Assembly (NCBI GenBank): GCA_004352715.1
Contig: SCFE01000009.1
Span: 1,631,905 to 1,695,904 of the forward strand
Direction: 5' to 3'
Length of the DNA: 64,000 bases
Source: Hofstenia miamia
Taxonomy: Eukaryota; Xenacoelomorpha; Acoela
Part shown: one piece after another, positions 48,201-61,166 of the stretch
How positions within the stretch are numbered: the first letter of the stretch is position 1
Layout of the letters: each line of letters opens with the position of its first letter
The notes under the pieces: generated by a model
Databases searched by the model: none
Told to the model about the DNA's origin: nothing
The model's input: the letters and a program-made list of their open reading frames with translations, nothing else
Position numbers and translations under genes: made by a program

Positions 48201-49739
48201 ACATCGGTACAGAAGATGGAGAATTGATATTTTTGGATTGGAGTTTAGAAAAAGATACTGATTCTGGAAAACTTGTCCGTAAGTTTTATTTAGTAAAAAA
48301 AGTTCATATATTTATCATTTGCAAAGTGTTAGAATTCGCTGTGACGATATCGAAATAGAAATATATAGGATAGACTAAGGAAAACATAAGTAACTGTGCA
48401 AATGCCAACTTTTCACATTTTTTTTGTTTATAGATGTGACATATCAGATTATTGACAAACTGTTCAATTTTTCATCCTATCTGTTTGAAATGATGGTTTT
48501 GTATTTAATTGTTACATATTAGTATAGGTATTAAGCATGTCCACAAGCTTGCTAAAATGTACATTCGATGGAATTTTTCTTCCTCATGCGATTTTTTCCG
48601 TTGCCTTTAAGGTCTGTTTTCCTGAGACTTTTGTTGTGTTATTCCATATATTTATCTGTTATCATTTTACATCTTGGATAATGTATTCATCCTCTCGTCA
48701 TTTATCATAGATTATGGTTCATGTTCATGCCGATATAATATAATTTATCGTGCGTGATGTTGAAGGTTATGCATAGCCAGTGCAAATTTGAAATTAAATA
48801 GAGATTGACAATATCTCTAGACCATTTTACAGTTATCAATTTCTGAAATTTTCAAAAATTTCAGGAATATTTGAATTTTCACTTTATATCTTAATATTTC
48901 GTTTCCATATTCAACCTCTTTGATTACTTCATTATTGTTGTTAAGACAAAAACAAAGTGCAAACCAATGTAATCGTTCATGAGCAATCATTTGAAAAGAT
49001 AAAGACATGAAGAATGCATTTATTTATTTTGTCAGCTACAATTTTTTTAATTTTTTTTAATTTTGTAATTTTCTTCATATCTATCTATTGAGTGCGTGCA
49101 TTTCTGGTGTTTATGCTTTATGAGACCATTATTGCTTACTTACGTCGTACTTAACGACTTGCAGTAGGATATGTTGTTTTGTAATGAGAATAACTAAAGT
49201 TTACAATTTAGATAAAAAACCCGAGTATTGCAAGCCTATACATGATGGTCCTGTCCATACAGTTGTCCGTTCACATTTCTTCAAAAACGTCATTCTTTCA
49301 GTTGGCGGTTGGAATTTTGCTATTTGGCGTGAAGAAATAGAGGTATATTTAGTTAAATGAAAAGTAGGTGATGCTTGTATTAAATATTTTGCAGTCACAC
49401 CATCTGTCGTTAATATAATTATGAATATGACTTTCTTAACAATTTAGAGTTTTTTGGCTTTAGAAATCTGTCTTCATTCATATTTAAAGATAGAAATGTC
49501 ATCAGTTTTAATGCACTTTCTTAGTTGTCGATTATTGTTACTATAGGAGAAAATAGTTTCAATCATGTTTTTCGAATTTATAATATATCAGAGGCGGTAT
49601 TAGAGGAGACGCAGAGGCACGTACATGTGTACTTCCCTACTGCATGTAGCCTGAATTTACTATAGTTTACAAGTTAGGGCTGATGTGCTCCTCCATAGAC
49701 AGATTTCTGGATCCGTCCCTGTAGATATTGAATATATAT

Positions 49740-49777
<38 letters not shown>

Positions 49778-52700
49778 TAAAAGTTTCTACTAAACTAATT
49801 TCTAGACTATATGTATGTGCATATTCACAATTTTATTCATCAATGAAGAATAAATGCCATGAAACATTTAATACATTTGCAACAAATATCTGTCGCTGTT
49901 TGCATTGCAGAAAATGATGGAGTATACAAGTGAAATGATTTTATGATGACCTATTATAGTAGGTTATGTGCTTCTACTTATTGATTTCGGCAGAAGTGAA
50001 TGAATTTCCAAAAAATTTCATTTTAGTAAAACTATTAATTTCCATTAACGTATCCGGTTAACATGCAAGCTCATAATAGAAAAGGGTCAATAACCCTTTA
50101 ATATACAATATATATATATATATAATTGTATCAGCCTTTTTTCATGTATCAAAAAATTACTAAAATATTGTCGAAGTGCATCTGAATTTACCTCTCTTTA
50201 TTATAGCCTTTCCTTGAGAAAAATGTAGGCTATGTCTTTTAGTATGGTTGCATATTTAATTACTGTATTTTGACCATCCGATTTGCTTAAGTAGTTGTTT
50301 TGCAACAACATAAGCATATAAAAAAAGTAATGAATGTTCTTTCCTGAGTGTAAAATGTGAATTTAAGCACGATTCCTTCTTATTTCTTCCGTTATTCCAA
50401 ACAGACTTATAGAAATTTGCGCTCTAAGTATTCATTAGTTCAGTAACATCTTGAGAATGCTGCTTAGTAATTATTGTTGTAATTATTCACTGGCTTCCAA
50501 TAACATTTCCACATATAAATTCTCATTGTGTTGTGTTTGTAACACATGCGCACCTCATCAATAATACTTCATGTATATTTTGTTCAAAAATCGGATGTAT
50601 GTGTATGAGGTGAATCCAATTTATGACCCATTGTTTTTCATTGCATGTCAACAGATGTTTACCGTAATAAGAATGACGGTCTTAGGAGCCGAGTGAAGTA
50701 AGAGCGTACGAGGTTCCGCTACAAATTGGAAGGATTTAAGAGCAATCGATTTGCAATTCTGAATTGAAGCATTTTTTCATGCATACATAATTTAAAAGGA
50801 AATTCAATATTTTTTTTACCCCATTAGGTCATATTGAATGGGTAATTAACCGTTATCATGTACTGGTTGGGGTAAGAATTGATGAACAAATCCAATAATT
50901 AATATTCCTTTGATCTTTCAGGTTATATATAATATAATTCCATTAAACTTTTCAGGGGTATAAATTATTATAAGTTAATTGAAATATGTCAAGGTACTTT
51001 TGTATTCTTGTGTATTATTATTCTTTTTTGCAAAAGATATATGCAATAGATTGTAGTGTACATTACACACTATACAAGAAAATGAATGATGATCATGGAT
51101 AAGCAAATTGTCAATCAGAAGTATTACGCATTTCCAAATTGGGAGTTTCAAATTCTCGAAATAAATGCGATTTTAGTTGTCAAAGCAAAAACTTTGCACT
51201 TTGTTGTTAAAATTTGTCAATTAGCCTAAGGCTATTCAAATTTGATTGCAAATTTTTGCAAATTTAGAAGATGCATGTATTTAAGTCATGAAACAAATTT
51301 GCTAGGAGTAAGAGAAAAACCTGATCATAAAATCAAACCAAATATTCCTTATATTTAAAATTATTTTCAATTTTTCAGGATCCATTATTATTGTCGATGA
51401 GTCACAATATTCGGTTGACTGCTGGACAATGGTCTCCTTCGCGCCCTGCCGTATTCTTTATTTGCCGTCAAGATGGAACTGTGGACGTATGGGATTTATT
51501 GGATAAAACACATGATCCTGTGCTTAGTCAGAGCATCAGTCCTCATTCAGTCACGAGAATCTATCCTCTTCGGCTATCAAGTGAGTTACGAATTTGTGAA
51601 GCTAATTATTTTGTAAAAGATGACATAGTAACTTCATGAGGAATTTCTTCTCAATATATCATGCTTCTTATTAAAATGATGCTCCAAGAGATTTATTCCT
51701 CTTGTTTGCTATTATTAAACATTCTTTAAGATAGGAATTGTAAAATAATTGCGTAATTCATACACTAAATTTAATATTTTCTGGATCACTAAGTGTGTCA
51801 CATTATTTAAAATGTTCGGAAATGCCTGCACATTTTGTAAATGGAGCAACAGTCTATTTCTTTTCTTCTTTGATGGATTAACACGATATTTCAAAATTCT
51901 TATTTCCATTTTATATAAGTCTTTCAGACAACTTCTTATCCCAAATCGTTCATTAATATACCTATTAAGATATATAACATTAATTGAGTACTATTCGAAT
52001 GGCGCTATTAATCCATTTCTGTTGGGCAAATTATAGGCTCCCATTTATATTTACCTTTAAAAAGAAACCATCTACATTCTAGTTGTAATTAATTTGAAAA
52101 ATCACTTTAGACAAACAGCAGTTTTTGGCCGTTGGTGATAGTCATGGTACTTTGCACATTCTGGAGGTACCTTGGATATTCAGGCATGCGAGCCCAAATG
52201 AAACAACTGCTGTTGCTGCATATTTCGATAGAGAACAAAAACGCCTTGAATATGTTGAAGAGCGAGTTAAAAATCGCGCAAAAGAAAAAAGGAAGGAGGC
52301 TGAAAATTCCAGAACTCGTCAGGTATTTTTTTCTCCAATCACACTTAGTTTCTAATTTTTAGCATTTTAGAAATTATAATGGATATAAACCAAATTTTGA
52401 AAAATAAATTTTAAAATATCTTTGTATCCCATGTTACATATGCTTCTTGACCTCAATTTTTAGCTGCTAATGAATGTTACTGTGCTGTAGTCTTGGTAAC
52501 ATGTTATATTATATGCCATCGACAAGAGTTTTCGGCTTCATTTCGCATCAATAGCTGCAACATCACACATAATATTTGGTATAATCTCTTGTATGGAAAA
52601 ATATATCGATTAATTTATTGAGCTATTGACAATTGTTTGGTAGCATTCCAATTGAATATTGATTACCCTGCGTGTCATTGTTGTCCAATAACATTCTGAT

Positions 52701-54510
52701 TTTTTTCCCGTGATTTTGATGTTACTGTACTTTGACTTTCAGCTTCAACGTTTGTAATAAGAGCTTCATCTGGTTTTTATGATATTCCAGTTGCGATACA
52801 ATAAGGATTTAGTCTTTAGACTTACATTGTTGAATCTGATCAGTAGACAAGAGAGAGTGAAAATATAAGCATAATATAGACCCGAAGTCGACCCAATAGG
52901 AATATTCACTACCCCGTTAAGTCTCTCTCCAATCAAATGGTGATTAACATCAATCATTTTCTGATAAGGCAAAGCTAGTCATTCGTTTATGTTACTTAGC
53001 CTCTTGGATCTTCCTCATATCGGATGGTGACTAACATTAGTAGTTTTTTTCAAGTAATCTAAGCTTTATACCCGAATCAGGGCCGACCGAAATCGGGTAA
53101 TCGACGTCACTCTTCTAGGAGACAATAGTTACCTCCGCCAAGAAGGTATTGTTATCGCCTTTGTGTTTGTCTATTTTTCAGCAAAATCTCTCAAAAAGTA
53201 ATGGATAAATCTATATGAAAACCATCTCTGGATCCTATTAAATTATTGCTGTCTAGTTGTATCCAGACCATACTAACTACTTTCATAGGCGGTAATACAG
53301 GTAGGTTATAATCATTGAATTTTTTTATTGCAATAATTTTTCCTATAGACTGATCAATATTGTTATTAACTACAACAAAAACGACAATTTTTGTAGAATG
53401 TGTACTATTATGGATTTGAGACCTACTATAATAGACGGACATTCATTATCGTAGGCCTCAATTATTGTCCGCAAAAGCAACGGTAGCCAGTTTTATAACA
53501 TTTAATTATATTATACGTTTTTTATAACAAAACTTTTTGAATTTGTTTTATTCCTGTTCTAGCAATAAAATATTGAAAATCACTAATGAATATTAGTTTG
53601 TTTCAATAGTTTAATTCGATTAATGAATTATTTCTATTAGTAGTGAATACACATAAAATGACCTACCAGTACACAAAAATACACAGCTCTATAAAATGTT
53701 GGCGAAATAGGCAATATATGCACGAAAACACATACACGCAAAATATTATATATGCAAGAAATTTGAAATCACTATACACATCATTTGCCTGGTTCATATT
53801 TTGTCTTTCACATGATTTTTTTTTCAAAACAGTTAAATTTCGGTTCATTTGGCCACAATACTCCTTCTAGTCATGTTTATTAAACTATGATCAAGGCTCG
53901 GTGGTATACTGAAGAAGACCGAAACCGAACCAATATAAATCAATGAAAACCGAGTTTTCGGTTTTTAGCAGAAACAGTTGTCTAGAATGTTATTTCCAAG
54001 AAACGATGCAATATTCTTGGAGCAAACGCCAAAATTCTTGCCACGTTGAAGTGTAATTGTCTTTACTTGATTAACAGCCTAATTTAGTGTTATGAAAATT
54101 TTAGAAAGGCATATTTCTCTTGAATAAAATTTTACAATACCGAAACCGTGGTTTTGACGTGTGGAAAATGAATATTTTTTTACAATTTTGGTCGGTTATT
54201 TTTGTGTAAAATATTTTCATAATGTTGAGATACACGTTAAAAAATAGAGCGGTAACAAAACTTGTGAAAAATATTAGAATACAATTTGAAGAAGAAATGA
54301 TAAAAGATTAGTTTTTCAAAAATTTCCCGTTTTTCTGGTCTCCAGCATTACACTATTAAATTTATAAATTTCTATGCAGATATCTCTTTTCCATTACCAA
54401 CATTTTTTATTTACATTTTATATAACTGAAGATAATTTCGTATTAAAAATGTTCCCTAATATAGACTGCTATTTTAAAGCGAACTACTTAGAGTATGTTT
54501 AAAACACCAA

Positions 54511-54548
<38 letters not shown>

Positions 54549-54753
54549 AACCTGGGTGATATTCGTCGTTTTTGATATGAGTTCTTATCTTGGCATTGCA
54601 AATAATCAGTTTATTTAGGGAGCAGGTGGTCCACACTTATCTGAAGAAGAGCAACGCCATTTGCTTCAACAAGAGTACAACAATTATTTGGAATTAGAAC
54701 ATAAACTCTTAGTTGAACTAGGCATTGCACATGAAGTTAATGATCCATTGTGA
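39260..54753 (+). CDS. DNAI3: Dynein axonemal intermediate chain 3 (WDR63), 19 coding exons
   Basis: WD-repeat intermediate chain of inner-arm (I1/f) axonemal dynein, so it marks motile cilia. Coding exons: 39260-39329, 40429-40506, 40734-40761, 40841-40926, 40968-41152, 41354-41458, 41519-41674, 42981-43297, 43689-43800, 43968-44046, 44702-44826, 45703-46005, 47574-47647, 47693-47901, 48084-48278, 49212-49342, 51379-51580, 52111-52322, 54619-54753. All junctions are GT-AG and in phase, giving 2802 nt, about 933 aa (human about 891). Landmarks: NYPGNELLIAYDFHFKYSQ, RRDFGAPIKF, QTNWQYPKNA, EYQSFTDLQF, TIAGGCINGQLVLWDI, VLFWDIRPPKG, ILSVGGWNFAIW, GTVDVWDL, then a charged coiled-coil tail. The third exon (donor taken at GTGATT) is the least certain, as are exons 1-4 generally. 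An acceptor just upstream of the ATG suggests a 5' UTR intron. Confidence 0.93.
42318..42946. mobile_element. hAT-type non-autonomous element in DNAI3 intron 7
   Basis: The left end is CATAGTTGGAACTGG; the reverse complement of the right end is CAGAGTTGGAACCGG. The element is flanked by identical 8 bp GTATCAAT at 42310-42317 and 42947-42954, the target-site duplication length of hAT transposons. It is 629 bp long with no transposase, and has CCGG-rich sub-terminal sequence (CCGGCCGG on the left, GACCGGTTTAGACCGG on the right). The right edge lies only about 34 bp from the exon 8 start, inside the acceptor region. Confidence 0.88.
44243..44311. repeat. (TA)n / (GATA)n microsatellite in DNAI3 intron 10
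   Basis: TA repeats pass into GATA repeats with one GGTA variant. Confidence 0.95.
47921..48094 (+). repeat. Exact 87 bp tandem duplication copying a DNAI3 splice acceptor
   Basis: 47921-48007 and 48008-48094 appear identical, ATAGGTTTATCC ... GTGCCTAAACCT. Each copy contains the acceptor GTTTAG|TGCCTAAACCT, so exon 15 could start at 47997 or at 48084. The period is a multiple of three, but use of the first acceptor brings an in-frame TAG before the second copy, so only 48084 gives a full protein. Confidence 0.9.
49739..49773. repeat. (TA)n microsatellite in DNAI3 intron 16
   Basis: About 35 bp of TA repeats. A shorter TA run lies near 50109-50124. Confidence 0.95.
53130..53240. repeat. Dispersed-repeat-like segment in DNAI3 intron 18
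   Basis: ACCTCCGCCAAGAAGGT is a near palindrome, followed by TTTGTGTTTGTCTATTTTTCAGCAAAATCTCTCAAAAAGT. From memory this resembles a dispersed repeat found in several marine invertebrate genomes (CCTCCGCCAAGGAGGT start). I cannot define its end or class here. Confidence 0.35.
54517..54544. repeat. (TA)n microsatellite upstream of the last DNAI3 exon
   Basis: About 28 bp of TA repeats. Another TA run of about 19 bp is at 54866-54884 in the 3' flank. Confidence 0.95.
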
Positions 54754-55872
54754 TTTAATTTAGTTAATGTAAATTGTAATATATGTTTATAAATTTATTT
54801 TGTTTTTGAAATTTCTTGCAAATGTAATCTGACATATCTAAAATGCGCTTCACGTTATAGCGTTATTATATATATATATATATAAAAGAGGCTTAATGAT
54901 TCCTACTAGGAATTTCCCATGGGATACATTGGATTTCAATTATGAAATTTCTGTCTAATAGCTTTTAAGGCTAGAAAACAATAACTATATCTCATGACAG
55001 CAGAACAAATACTTCTGAGGGTAAAGAGAAAACAAATATTTAATAAAATTTTTTATTTTAACTATTAAGTTTTAAGATTTAATGAATACAGAAATTTAAT
55101 GATTGTATTAAATTTCTTTCTCCGTTTTCAGAAGCTATTCAGATGTTATAAGCATTCTAGTTTAGCGGGAAATGTGGCTTTATTTCAATCTTCCGCAGGA
55201 TGTAGCTCGTTATTATTTGGCTATTCCAAAGTTCTGATAATGATGTATCAGTTTATATTTCTTGTTTCATTTGCGTTTTGAGGTACCGGTAACGAGGGAC
55301 TACACTAAACGTTACTGGCAACAAGATTCATGGAACTGCTACTAAAAAATTTTGGACAGTACTGTACAAGACCATTAAAAAGTTCATAAGCCGTGCTACA
55401 TGCAACACTAATGTGGCATCAATTGATGCAAAGCAAACGTTTCGTCATTAGTATTTTGAATTTAGTAAATATCAATTGTACATTATATTTAAATTAATTT
55501 GGATTGCCTCATTTGACTTAAAGAGTGTTAGACAATCTGTGCAATTTTAATGTTTGAATCGTCTGCCACACAATAACTCTGATTTAATTGATTACCATGT
55601 AAAAGGTTAAAAAGGGACCTATTAGTGTTTACTCATAGTTTCATAGTATGTTTTAGTGTTTCTTTTGTTTACCAAACACCTGATTTTATGTTTAAATACT
55701 TTGAATTTGTTGTTGAAAGTTCAATAGATTTACTCTACCCTTGCTACTAGTTGCATATGTTATTTATTAAAATGCTTTTCTAAATTGTTCAGGTACAGAT
55801 TTACAAGTTTCATCTCTATGGCACTTCAGCAGGTTTAGGCATAGGGCTTTTAACAACCACTTGTTTTTTGCT
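54754..55872. other. DNAI3 3' flank, no further gene seen
   Basis: No canonical AATAAA follows the stop closely; TATAAA-like strings occur near 54790. A short + ORF at 55099-55281 has no recognisable similarity. Confidence 0.45.
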
Positions 55873-56206
55873 ATGTTTATTATATTTAATGCAGCACCTA
55901 AATTGCATGAGCTGAGGCCTGCACTGAATTTAGGTACATAAGCATGTAGGGTACACTTCACACCCAAGAATTTATACGGCTTCTCTCTTTCTTTACTTGA
56001 ATTAGGACTCCTGTCCTATACAACTCTTTCTATTAAGGTTCTCTGTATCGGGTCAGCCAAGTGTGGCCATGCACCCTTCCCATTACCTGATCTCCCATTT
56101 TACCTTTAAGAATAGGCTCATTCTAGCACTGGAGTCAGGTCATTAATTACTGTGACATTGGCAAATCCTGGTGTTAATCAACATAGATTTTCATGCTGAT
56201 GCCACA
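55873..56206 (-). repeat. LTR-like dispersed repeat, copy 1
   Basis: It shares CACCTAAATTGCATGAG, TGCACTGA, CACCCAAGAATTT and the end CATGCTGATGC(C/T)ACA with 60060-60365, in the same orientation. Read on minus it begins TGTGGCATCAGCATGA, similar to the TGTAGCATCA start of the Gypsy LTRs above, so it may be a short related solo LTR. The left boundary is approximate. Confidence 0.5.
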
Positions 56207-56339
56207 CTAAGTTCTCATCACTACTGGATAAACATTTGCCAATTTCATCAATCTATCTACAAAGATGTCTTAAACATTTATTGGACTCTCATTATGAAAA
56301 ATTGAAAAAGTGCTTCCTTGTTATTAACAACAACATTTT

Positions 56340-57140
56340 GTTTAACTATCACAATAAATATAGAATAGAATAGAATAGAATTTCTTATTAAGTATAGTAC
56401 ATTGGCATAATTATACACCTCAACAAAAGCTGCTAATACTACACTTAATGCGTCAATAACAACATAAAATACACAAAAACTATGAAAATATAATAACAAA
56501 AACATGGATTCGAAATTATCAGTTTACCCAATTTATTGCTAATTAATTATATCTTTTAAAGAACTGAAATCCTTTCCATGATGTAGAACCTATTTTAGGG
56601 ATATATTGTTTAAGGAGGTAGTTATTAATTTGATTTTTAAATATAATTCACTTTATTTCAATTGGTAAGTTATTCCAATCATCAACTGCTGAGTTTAAAA
56701 ATGAATTTTTAAGAAAATGTTTCTTGAACATCACTACTGAATTTGGATGTCCTCAAACGATAAGTTGAACACGCCTATAGGGGAAATTGCAGTTTACTAT
56801 AAGGTGAGCGCTGGTTTGAGATATCCCAAAATTTTATTATTGAAAAGCATCTTANACACGCATATAGGGGAAATTGCAGTTTACTATAAGGTGAGCGCTG
56901 GTTTGAGATATCCCAAAATTTTATTATTGAAAAGCATCTTATGAAATATGAAGCATCATTAATACAATATAAACGTTTTCCCTTCTTAGTAGAATAATTT
57001 TCGTCATAAATATTAGATGCCCATTTGATTTGTGAATCAATTTTATTTATTAATGAGTGGCTTATGTTATTAAATAAGATATTGCAGTATCTGTAATGAT
57101 TTAATACTAGAGAGTTAACTAACATTAATTTCATTTTTGC
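56340..57140 (-). pseudogene. LINE ORF2 C-terminal fragment with pentamer tail
   Basis: The minus frame from 57134 has LVNSLVLNHYRYCNILFNNIS and KIDSQIKWASNIYD, matching the post-RT region of Jockey/CR1-like LINEs (S-L-V-x-P-x-x-x-Y-C ... L-Q-x-x-x-A-x-R). Its 3' side reaches an ATTCT repeat (+ TAGAA, about 56360-56382), a plausible LINE tail. An 86 bp piece is present twice across a single N (56769-56854 and 56856-56941), so the local sequence is mis-joined. Confidence 0.6.
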
Positions 57141-58137
57141 ATTTATAAAATTGCCTACTATTACTCTGAGATCTGCTACAACAACTTTCCATATGCTTTA
57201 AGTACAAAAAGGATGGCAGCCAACAAATACCAATTGAAATTCTTGAACTAAAACAACTGTCTACCTTGCAGATACAAAATCAAGAAACCAATCTCATTTC
57301 AACACAACTCTGCCTGACACCTCAACATTAAATGCAGCAAGCTCTACTTGAACCTGATACTGTAGAGATTGTAGACTGAAATAGACCATCTTAGAAGGGG
57401 TGGGTATGGAATTTATTCATCCTCACTAATTTTGATATTGGTTATATGAACTCAGTAATGGCAATCTCTCAATTATATTTGATGAATTTTGTTTTGTAAA
57501 AATGTGCCATTTCAGTATTAATATTTCTGATAATTTTATGCTGAAAAATCTGAATCATTTCTAGCAGTATCCATTAACTTAGGGCTAGGTGTACATTAAG
57601 CATGTGACTAAATTGACAATTTGAAAATTTTTGCTTGACCATGGTATAATATTATTACCTTTACATCAAATCAACTACCATCACTTTTCTTGAAATATTT
57701 GAAAAACCTCCCCAATAAGTCAAACTTATTTTCTCGCAAAACAGTTTTTTACCAACAAATTGTAAATAAATGTCTAGGAAGACAAAGTTTTCAAACTTTA
57801 TCTTATCATTAAGTATTATCTAGAAAATATTTTAATATTTTCACTATTTCAATAAAGTGAATGATAAATTTTAATATTCTTGATTTTAATATCAACAGTT
57901 TTTTTAACATACATTCATACAACTGATTATTTGTATTAATATCATAAAACTACTAATTGGATTTATAGTTGTTAAAACATTATTTTAGACAGTGCTAAAT
58001 ATTAGTTATGGACACATCATTTCTGTGTAGTAATTGCATTTAAATCATCTAATGTAGTTGAAAAAAAAATTTGAAACTTAGCAAAGGAACATATGAAAAA
58101 TCTTTAAAGAAAAGAAATTCTATTCCTCTTTTATATT
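57141..58137. other. Unassigned AT-rich stretch
   Basis: Nothing identified. About 57190-57400 is less AT-rich and may be the N-terminal part of the hAT-like transposase relic that follows, but no motif supports it. Confidence 0.35.
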
Positions 58138-59660
58138 TTTATTTTCTAATATAGAATTAATGAAGAGATTGATACAGAAGCTACTATAATTAGTAGATAT
58201 CATGATTTGAGTGAGGTAGACAAATCCAGACAAGCAAGGCACAAATTAAGTTTTATTTCAATAACTGAAATATCATGCATATGAAAAGTGGAGAAAGTAA
58301 TTATATCTTATAATTCATTATTAAAACATCCTTTTTTTGAAGCAAAACTTTTTGATACAACCAATGCAAATGAGAAATGGTTATCAAAAGAAGACAAGCA
58401 AATGTACCAAAAACAGATAGAAACAAGTGGGAAATTTGGTTTTGCACCACTGAAGTTAGTTAATGTTCATATATCTTTACAAAGCTGTAAGCATTGTGAA
58501 ACAGCAGACTACTTTAGTAGAAAAGTAGAAATGAGACCAACTGATCTGATAAAAGTGAATCTGACCATGGAACAAATAATGACCTTTATGAAGCACGTAC
58601 CATTGATACAACACCTAAATGCCAAAGACATGACTCACATCAAGCTGACAGTTTAACAAAAATCCAAATTTTGAGCAACTTAGCATTGATAGAGTAAATT
58701 TGGCTGTGCCATCCCAGTCTGGTATTTATAAGGCTATGATCAAGAAAGCAATTGAAATAAAAAAGCAAATTCAGAAAATCTAAAACTTCAGCAGTGGGCC
58801 TTGCACTTTGATGGTAAAAAAATTCAAAACAAAGAAAATCAAGTAAAGGGTGGTAAAATAGTCAGAAAGCAAAGTAAAATAGGCTATTCTGGACTTTAAA
58901 ATGGCACTGCTAAAGTTATTTTTGAAGGAATAAGAAATGTTTTGAATGAATATAATTATAATAGATACAACCAATATGAACACAGGAAAAAGGAATAAGA
59001 TTGTCATACTTCTGCCAAGATATTTTCAATACCTGGACTTTGATGAAGAACAATACTTCAGGTATCATCAACATGTATTCAATCAAGTCTTAAGGNGAGT
59101 AAATTTGGCTGTGCCATCCCAGTCTGGTATTTATAAGGCTATGATCAAGAAAGCAATTGAAATAAAAAAGCAAATTCAGAAAATCTAAAACTTCAGCAGT
59201 GGGCCTTGCACTTTGATGGTAAAAAAAATTCAAAACAAAGAAAATCAAGTAATGGTGGTAAAATAGTCAGAAAGCAAAGTAAAATAGGCTATTCTGGACT
59301 TTAAAATGGCACTGCTAAAGTTATTTTTGAAGGAATAAGAAATGTTTTGAATGAATATAATTTTTTGAATGAATATAATTATAATAGATACAACCAATAT
59401 GAACACAGGAAAAAGGAATAAGATTGTCATACTTCTGCCAAGATATTTTCAATACCTGGACTTTGATGAAGAACAATACTTCAGGTATCATCAACATGTA
59501 TTCAATCAAGTCTTAAGGCATGCTATGGATTAAGAATTAGCTCATGCTACAACTTCTTCTGAAATTGTGTATAAATTTATTTCAAAAATTACAGAAAATT
59601 ACAAAAATTTTGATTGATCAATTTGTTCAGCATTGATTTAGAGAAAAACTACTGCCCTTT
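58138..59660 (+). pseudogene. Decayed hAT-like transposase
   Basis: The best open piece is 122 aa (58288-58656) with a possible Cys/His pair (SCKHCE). Further on, fragments in changing frames read LQQWALHFDGKKI (about 58785-58815), IIIDTTNMNTGKRNKIV (58950-59000) and YFRYHQHVFNQVLRHAMD (to about 59530). A D-T-T-x-x-N-T-G motif followed by a H-H-x-x-D-x-x-L-R-like motif is, from memory, seen in a poorly characterised hAT-like transposase family of Hydra and aphid genomes. Many stops and frameshifts are present. A 404-422 bp segment is duplicated across an N at 59096. Confidence 0.5.
58692..59518. repeat. Near-identical segment present twice around a single N
   Basis: 58692-59095 and 59097-59518 carry the same sequence from GAGTAAATTTGGCTG to TCTTAAGG. 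The second copy has an extra 17-18 bp ATTTTTTGAATGAATAT-type duplication and small indels. This looks like two alleles or contig ends left unmerged, not a biological tandem repeat. Confidence 0.75.
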
Positions 59661-60059
59661 TCAAATACTTGTTGAAACAGTTGAGGTATCTATGCTATTT
59701 TGGGGTACACTTTACTAGATGAAGAAATAAAGCAAACTCTCAAACCAATTTGTGATTTTAAAATAGACCCTTGGAGTGGAATTTGGTTTTCAGACCACAA
59801 TTCACTTAACTATGAAAGTTTGGCCAATTCTTGAAAGTTATATAAAAGCAGCAGCAACATTTTTGCTTAAACTGCTGTGAAACAAATGCAAAATATTAAT
59901 GATTTTAGCAATAAAATACTAACTTGAAGTTCATTTTGTTAAATAAATACATGTAAAAAATAGTAAAACAGTCACAATTTGATGCTATGGCCACATTCTA
60001 ATAATTTTTGCCATAAATCTATTATACAGATAGGGGTTTTCTGTTGCACTTCAGTCATT

Positions 60060-60365
60060 ACCAAAATTCATTATTATTGCTACCACCTAAATTGCATGAG
60101 TTGAGGAATGCACTGAGCTTAGGTGCTTTACTTAGCACTTAGGTTCCATTACACTGCACCCAAGAATTTTTGGGCTTCTATCTCTCATTCTTTTAAATAG
60201 GGCTCTTCCCTCTCTCAATCTACTGTCACCTTTTACTTTTACTAGGAACAGGTTAAACAATAGGAGTAGTTAATTATTTATTGCAGCATGTCAAATCCTT
60301 GCTCACCACAAAACCCTCATTAGATAGGGAGATAGAACCATTGCCGATATCATGCTGATGCTACA
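60060..60365 (-). repeat. LTR-like dispersed repeat, copy 2
   Basis: Direct-orientation counterpart of 55873-56206. Minus reading starts TGTAGCATCAGCATGATATCG. The 3.9 kb between the copies holds unrelated relics, so the pair need not be the two LTRs of one element. Confidence 0.5.
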
Positions 60366-61166
60366 ATAGTATTTATGTTAATAAAATATATGTTTGATCA
60401 TACTACTTCATAATATTTATTAGTCAACTTATTTCTGAAATATAAGTTTACAAATTTATTCATACAAATTTTTCATAAAATATAAGTTTTTAGGGTTATT
60501 CATAGTATTTATGATTGAATATTTTTATGCATTGTGTAGAATCACTGAGTTGAATCAAGTGAGAACTATGCAAGAGGACTTAATGTCAAAGCAGAAGGTC
60601 ACTTAGGTGAACATTAACTAGAGCAGAGGGTGATTCAAACTAGGTAACAAGAGAACACAATTGAACTGAACTTTTTTCTTCTATTTACAGATGCTTTGGT
60701 GTCTTTTTACATTGTGCATTAACAAAATGTACAAACATACAAACAACTAGTCACTAGTAAACATGAAAAGCAGGTGAGCTGGCTGATATTAGAAAACAGT
60801 ACCTGCCAATGCTACAATTGTTAATCATTAGCATATGTCATGTTGGTTATATACACAGTAATGAAAACAATGACAATTATAAACCCAATTTCAAGGAAAA
60901 TGTACTTAAATATTTAAATGAATATGTCTATTTCCTTAAACTGAGCTTTGATTTCTTTTCTATTTAGCTTAAATTATTTTTCTTATTTCCAACCAAAATA
61001 TTGTAGTAAGTGATATAATTTGACGATTGCCAATTTCATTTAATAAACATTTAGAAGTCGCTCAAATTTACGAACGTAATTCGAATTGAAATTTTATTTG
61101 AACGACCAATCACGTTAAAGGAAAGTTTTAACTTATATATTTCGGGGGGTGTACACGAATTTCACA
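60366..61166. other. Unassigned AT-rich stretch
   Basis: No gene or repeat recognised. Confidence 0.45.

Noticed and set aside
56747-57134. ORFs containing a duplicated peptide around X
   Set aside because: The duplication is caused by the unmerged overlap at the single N.
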